From contig MKTY01000025.1 in NCBI GenBank assembly GCA_001898485.1, positions 1-64,000 of the forward strand: 64,000 nt of DNA, read 5' to 3'. The notes beneath the pieces were generated by a model. The model saw only the letters and a list, made by a program, of their open reading frames with translations. It ran no database searches and was not told the DNA's origin. Below are positions 60,417 through 64,000 of the stretch, piece by piece. This DNA is from Sphingobacteriales bacterium 46-32 (GTDB lineage Bacteria > Bacteroidota > Bacteroidia > Chitinophagales > Chitinophagaceae). The first letter of the stretch is position 1. The number at the start of each line of letters is the position of its first letter. The translations under genes were made by a program, and so were the position numbers.

Positions 60417-61544
60417 ATGGAATTTCGGGTTGATTATGCAGGAATCCTCCATCAGGTAGAATCGATAAATCCTATTGAATACGGCCGATCACGCAACTAT
60501 ACTGATGGTGCCGTTACCCGCCTTTCGCCCTATATCTCTCGTGGTGCAATCTCTGCCAGACAGGTGCTGCAAACATTGCTTCGGAATGGATATTCCATTG
60601 ACTCAATGGATAGACTGATACAGGAACTGGCCTGGCGGGAGTATTTTCAACGTGTGCATCAGCATCTCGAAAATGACCTGCTTGAAGATATCAGGCGCCG
60701 CTTCACCGGCATTCGCAACCGGCAGATACCACAAGCCGTTTTAATGGCAGAAACACAGATCGAGGCCATTGATGAAGGCGTAAAAAAACTTCTGCAGACC
60801 GGCTATCTGCATAATCATCTGCGAATGTATATCGCCAGTCTTATCTGTAATATTGCCCGCAGTCACTGGCAGGCACCAGCCGCGTGGATGTATTACCACC
60901 TGCTTGATGGTGATGTGGCCAGCAATCATTGCAACTGGCAATGGGTAGCCGGCACATTTTCTACCAAACAATATTTTTGTAATCAGGAAAATATTAACCG
61001 GTTTACGGGCACGGCTCAAAAGGGTAGCTATCTGGATGTGCCCTACGAAGTATTGCCTATCATGGCTATACCTGCACAACTTCGGGAAACCAGTTCATTT
61101 ACTGCTGGCACTGTGCTTCCCGAAAAGAAGCCAGTCGCTATAGACACTTCGCTGCCTGTTTTTTTGTATAACAGTTATCAGTTGGATCCACTTTGGCATG
61201 CAGACAAACCAGGCAACAGAATACTCCTGCTGGAACCTTCGCATTTTAAAGAATTTCCTGTCAGCAAACGGGTCATCGAATTCATCCTGCAACTGGCGCA
61301 GAATATCGAAAATATCCAGGTGTTTGTGGGAGAGGTCACTGAAATCCCAGGTATAAGAGAAGTGCCTGCGATTTATCACAGAGAGCATCCGCTGTTTAAA
61401 CATTACCCGGGCATCCGCGATGAGCGGGCATGGCTGTTTCCGGAAGTAAACGGCTATTATGATTCGTTTAGTAAATTCTGGAAAGCCTGCCAACCTTCAC
61501 TCAGCAAATGGAAAACAGAACAACTGGTAAGCGTTACCCAATAA
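60417..61544 (+). CDS. FAD-domain photolyase-like protein with C-terminal alpha/beta domain (apparent circular permutation)
   Basis: A 375-residue protein that begins directly with the photolyase FAD domain: YGRSRNYTDGAVTRLSPYIS (about 22-41), LIQELAWREYFQRVH, TGYLHNHLRMYIASL and LLDGDVASNHCNWQWVAG. The usual N-terminal antenna domain is absent. Residues about 245-375 instead look like that domain: VFLYNSYQLDPL, ILLLEPSHFKEFPVSKRVIEF then VFVGEV, and PLFKHYPG...WLFPEVNGYYDSF, similar in order to the N-terminus of the neighbouring PhrB-like protein. It lies 85 bp after DUF2256 on the same strand. DNA repair or light sensing is plausible; activity is unknown. Confidence 0.85.
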   Translation: MEFRVDYAGILHQVESINPIEYGRSRNYTDGAVTRLSPYISRGAISARQVLQTLLRNGYSIDSMDRLIQELAWREYFQRVHQHLENDLLEDIRRRFTGIRNRQIPQAVLMAETQIEAIDEGVKKLLQTGYLHNHLRMYIASLICNIARSHWQAPAAWMYYHLLDGDVASNHCNWQWVAGTFSTKQYFCNQENINRFTGTAQKGSYLDVPYEVLPIMAIPAQLRETSSFTAGTVLPEKKPVAIDTSLPVFLYNSYQLDPLWHADKPGNRILLLEPSHFKEFPVSKRVIEFILQLAQNIENIQVFVGEVTEIPGIREVPAIYHREHPLFKHYPGIRDERAWLFPEVNGYYDSFSKFWKACQPSLSKWKTEQLVSVTQ

Positions 61545-61549
61545 AAATG

Positions 61550-62065
61550 TTACTCATTAAAGAAAAGGGCTTTCAACTCGGCGGCATCATTCGGTTTCAT
61601 TTTTCCACCAAGGATTAAGCGTAACTGTCTGCGACGGAGTGCTCCGTCAAATAATCTTTTCTCTTCTTCTGTTTCTACTTCAAGTCCTGGAACCTGCCGG
61701 GGCTTTCTATTAGGATCAAGTGCTACAAATGTATAGTAGGCTTCATTGCTTTTATACTTGTACTGATGTGTGAGATCTTCTCCCCATACTTTCATATGCA
61801 CTTCCATAGACGAGTTAAATGCCCGGGTCACTTTTGCTTCAATATGCACCACATTCCCCAGCTTTATCGGGTTTTCGAAGGATATATTATCTACCGATGC
61901 AGTAACAACCGGCGCATTACAATGCTTTTGTGCGGCCAGTGCAGCAGCGATATCCATCCAGTACATGAGGCGCCCTCCCATCAGATTACCAAATAAATTG
62001 GTGTCATTGGGCAATACCAGTTCCGTCATAATCGTCAGGCTTTCGGCGGCCTTTTTTGCTTGCAT
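61550..62065 (-). CDS. Hotdog-fold acyl-CoA thioesterase (YciA/BACH-like)
   Basis: A 171-residue thioesterase: LPNDTNLFGNLMGGRLMYWMDIAAALAAQKHCNAPVVTASVDNISFENPIKLGNVVHIEAKVTRAFNSSMEVHMKVW. The Asn-Leu-Met-Gly-Gly and Asp of MDIAAA match the catalytic set of the YciA/ACOT group, which hydrolyses medium- and long-chain acyl-CoAs. The C-terminal 40 residues are charged. It converges on the photolyase-like gene with 5 bp between stops. A TATCTTTG box is 17 nt upstream. Confidence 0.92.
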   Translation of the reverse strand: MQAKKAAESLTIMTELVLPNDTNLFGNLMGGRLMYWMDIAAALAAQKHCNAPVVTASVDNISFENPIKLGNVVHIEAKVTRAFNSSMEVHMKVWGEDLTHQYKYKSNEAYYTFVALDPNRKPRQVPGLEVETEEEKRLFDGALRRRQLRLILGGKMKPNDAAELKALFFNE

Positions 62066-62082
62066 ATCTTCTTAAATTTTGG

Positions 62083-62090
62083 CAAAGATA
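62083..62090 (-). promoter_or_regulatory. -7 box TATCTTTG for the thioesterase gene
   Basis: Exact TAnnTTTG box 17 nt upstream of the ATG at 62065. Confidence 0.5.
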
Positions 62091-62185
62091 AGGGTTGCTG
62101 ACCTGCAGTTAACCCAGTCTTCGTCAAATTATCCCAGTTACTCATACCCCTGCCGTTTCCGTTAAAAACCAATGACAAATTCCAT

Positions 62186-62193
62186 TATTTTCG
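62186..62193 (+). promoter_or_regulatory. -7-like box TATTTTCG abutting the gene at 62198
   Basis: TAnnTTCG variant ending 4 nt before the ATG at 62198, as at pyrF and fmt. Confidence 0.4.
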
Positions 62194-62197
62194 ATAC

Positions 62198-63556
62198 ATG
62201 AAATATTTCGTCCTTATCCTCATTGTCCTAAATATCGCGCTTCAAGGCAACGCACAATTTGGAATGCCTTCATTCAGAGACGTCGCTCATGCTTTTTTCG
62301 CTTCTTACACACACAATAGTAATGAAAGTATTATCAGATTTTACAGAAAAAAAGACGGCTGGCACGTTTGTAAGGACCGATATGCAAACCCGGAAAACTA
62401 TTTTGACGACACTTTATTCTGGTCATCGGCAAAGCAATCTTATTTACAACTCTCATTTCCTGTCTTTACCGGTACCAGTACGGAAATCGAAGACAAAGTG
62501 CAGGCCTACCTGATTTCAATAAATTTTGATTATGATGAATACCAGTTTGAACGAACTGTTTATTATGGCTATCCCGGTTGGGACTGGGACATTATTCAGG
62601 AAAGCAACAATTTCAAAAACAAAGGAGACACACTGCTCGAAAGTTGTGCAAGGGCTTTTTCCAATTATGCAGCCGGCTTTATTACAGACCAGTTTGGCAA
62701 ACCATTTCTCAATAACGACCCCGACCGTAAACCAGTTAATCCTAAATCTCCCACCAGCAACTCCAAAAAAGAAAAGTTCGTCCGATATTATCTAAAAGCG
62801 ATTGATGCATATTCGAAATTGAGCATTCAAAATCCGGCTTATGAAACACGAGTAGGCAATATAAAGATCAAGCTCGCCAACGAATACATGTTTATGTATA
62901 CAGAATTGCTGATGTCGGCAGATATGATAAAAGCACGGCAATATGCAGCAAAAGCCAGCTATAACGACAGCCTGCTCAATATGGGGAAACAATTTCTTGA
63001 TTCGGTACCGCTTAACTCAATCCTGATTACGGGAGGGGATAATGACACTTACCCACTTTGGTATTTACAGGAAATAAAAGAATATCGCACAGATGTGCTG
63101 GTGCTTAATTATAATATGCTGGGGGCGAAAAGATACCTTCTGGCAATGAATCAGAAATCATCCACACCTCTTTTTAAAGTGAAGGATACCACATTTCTTC
63201 GAGCAAACTTTGACTATTTTCTTTTTGCAAATTCGACTGACAACCAACAAAAAATCCCCCTTTCCACATTTTTGGATGACATCGCCACCCAAAATAATCC
63301 ATTCGGAAAAATAGATGTTCTTTACGAAAACGAAACACTACGCAGCTATTATTCAAAACAAATTTTCTTTCAGAAAAGTGAACATTCGGCCAGGATTTTT
63401 TTCCCGGTGGGACGTTTCCTGTTGCGGGCAGATTTTATGTTGCTGGACCTTCTGCTAACCAATCAAAACCGCCCCATCTACTCTACTACCCTACTCCCGA
63501 TTATAGCAAATGCGCTTGATAAGACCGAGAGTGGCATATACCGTGTAGTATTTTAG
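62198..63556 (+). CDS. Secreted protein of unknown function with DUF2723-tail-like motif
   Basis: A 452-residue protein with signal peptide (about 1-19). No known domain covers the first 250 residues, which are rich in Tyr and Asn (DDTLFWSSAKQSYLQL, YPGWDWD). Residues about 285-330 read LITGGDNDTYPLWYLQEIKEYRTDVLVLNYNML, close to the GDNDT-PLWYLQ motif of the soluble tail of DUF2723 membrane glycosyltransferase-like proteins; here the membrane part is missing. The preceding helices may form TPR-like repeats. Function is not proposed. Codon choice appears more AT-rich than in neighbouring genes. Confidence 0.8.
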   Translation: MKYFVLILIVLNIALQGNAQFGMPSFRDVAHAFFASYTHNSNESIIRFYRKKDGWHVCKDRYANPENYFDDTLFWSSAKQSYLQLSFPVFTGTSTEIEDKVQAYLISINFDYDEYQFERTVYYGYPGWDWDIIQESNNFKNKGDTLLESCARAFSNYAAGFITDQFGKPFLNNDPDRKPVNPKSPTSNSKKEKFVRYYLKAIDAYSKLSIQNPAYETRVGNIKIKLANEYMFMYTELLMSADMIKARQYAAKASYNDSLLNMGKQFLDSVPLNSILITGGDNDTYPLWYLQEIKEYRTDVLVLNYNMLGAKRYLLAMNQKSSTPLFKVKDTTFLRANFDYFLFANSTDNQQKIPLSTFLDDIATQNNPFGKIDVLYENETLRSYYSKQIFFQKSEHSARIFFPVGRFLLRADFMLLDLLLTNQNRPIYSTTLLPIIANALDKTESGIYRVVF

Positions 63557-63571
63557 TACATACCTTGAAGC

Positions 63572-64000
63572 CTATTCGCTTTTTGCTTCCTTCTTTTCCT
63601 GCACCACTATCAAGTCGGCCAGTTCTACCTGCATGGGTAATAAGCCTATTTTCACCACGGCCCTTTTGCCCCGCAATTCTATTACTTCTCCCACCTGGTG
63701 ATTTCGTTTCATTTTTACCTTATCACCCACTTTTATATCACCACCCACCTCTTTATATTTCGAATCAAGTTTTTTCTGCATTTTGCTCACTGCCTTCTGC
63801 TCATTTTTCTTAAACAGCAGGGCTTCCATCAGCTTCACTACCTTATTCTTGTCTGTCTCTTTACGCCATTCGATCAGCATCTGCTTCAGTTTGCGTTCCA
63901 TATCCCTGAGATAAGTGATACGCTCCTGTGCTACACGGTTCTGTTCTTTTTGCAGTTCCACCTGCTGCCGGTGCCGCTCTTTATTCATCACCTGCTCCAT
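63572..64000 (-). CDS. mutS2: Endonuclease MutS2, C-terminal part (5' truncated by window edge)
   Basis: The last 142 residues of a longer protein. A charged coiled coil (RVAQERITYLRDMERKLKQM, then LFKKNEQKAVSKMQKKL) is followed by a KOW-like beta module (KVGDKVKMKRNHQVGEVIELRGKRAVVKIG). This matches the region C-terminal to the MutS2 ATPase. The gene stops at ADLIVVQEKKEAKSE, with no Smr endonuclease domain, which follows in many MutS2 proteins. MutS2 suppresses recombination or rescues collided ribosomes. Gene continues beyond 64000. Confidence 0.8.
   Translation of the reverse strand: MEQVMNKERHRQQVELQKEQNRVAQERITYLRDMERKLKQMLIEWRKETDKNKVVKLMEALLFKKNEQKAVSKMQKKLDSKYKEVGGDIKVGDKVKMKRNHQVGEVIELRGKRAVVKIGLLPMQVELADLIVVQEKKEAKSE

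Noticed and set aside
1-64000. tRNA or rRNA genes
   Set aside because: No cloverleaf with a TTCGA-type T-loop and no rRNA-like stretch was found by eye; a covariance search would settle it.

Overview
The window looks like core chromosome of a Bacteroidota bacterium, most likely family Chitinophagaceae. The evidence is two SusC/SusD outer-membrane uptake loci, an ECF sigma/FecR pair, a 7TMR-DISM histidine kinase, a NamZ-type muramidase, Bacteroidota-type -7 promoter boxes (TAnnTTTG) and the lack of Shine-Dalgarno sequences. I see no rRNA, tRNA, phage, insertion sequence or CRISPR array. About 58 protein genes are supported, one of them (a 53-residue zinc-ribbon gene at 60170) very short.

Layout. 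1-6.7 kb: repeats, lolA-like, ftsK, a histidine kinase, then DUF423 and aroK. 6.7-8 kb: a glutaryl-CoA-type dehydrogenase. 8-13.5 kb: first SusC/SusD/lipoprotein locus. 13.7-18.5 kb: pyrF, kynU, an SDR, a glycerophosphodiesterase and a PaiB-like protein. 18.5-28 kb: a secreted protein of unknown function, mrp, a secreted carboxypeptidase-regulatory-like protein, hbd, DoxX, an aldo/keto reductase, IMPACT, ribD, prmC, a lipoprotein and exbD/exbB. 28-36.5 kb: SPFH protein, OmpA-like protein, LLM flavoprotein, pepT, FKBP, namZ and a NarL-type regulator. 36.8-47 kb: fmt, a LysM protein, an rRNA methyltransferase, three-subunit transhydrogenase (pnt), a methyltransferase with folA and thyA, and a coiled-coil membrane protein. 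47-56.5 kb: a complete beta-glucan utilisation locus (ECF sigma, FecR, STN-SusC, SusD, PKD lipoprotein, GH16). 56.6-64 kb: proline dehydrogenase, a photolyase cluster, a thioesterase, a secreted unknown and the 3' part of mutS2.

The most unusual material lies outside or between the familiar genes. (1) Intergenic gaps carry three families of degenerate short tandem repeats, with units of 7, 8 and 9 bp. They start at or just after stop codons, one family always with the same polarity relative to the gene, and they often pair into long hairpins between convergent genes. (2) REP-like palindromes include two distant copies whose differences are compensatory, so the stem is conserved. (3) About a dozen genes have a TAnnTTTG or TAnnTTCG box ending only 3-6 nt before the start codon, which implies leaderless transcripts. 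(4) The photolyase cluster joins a PhrB-type photolyase lacking the usual Fe-S cysteines, a DUF2256 zinc ribbon and a second photolyase-like protein in which the alpha/beta domain seems to have moved to the C-terminus, an apparent circular permutation.

All function calls are from recognising protein motifs by eye; no database search was possible.
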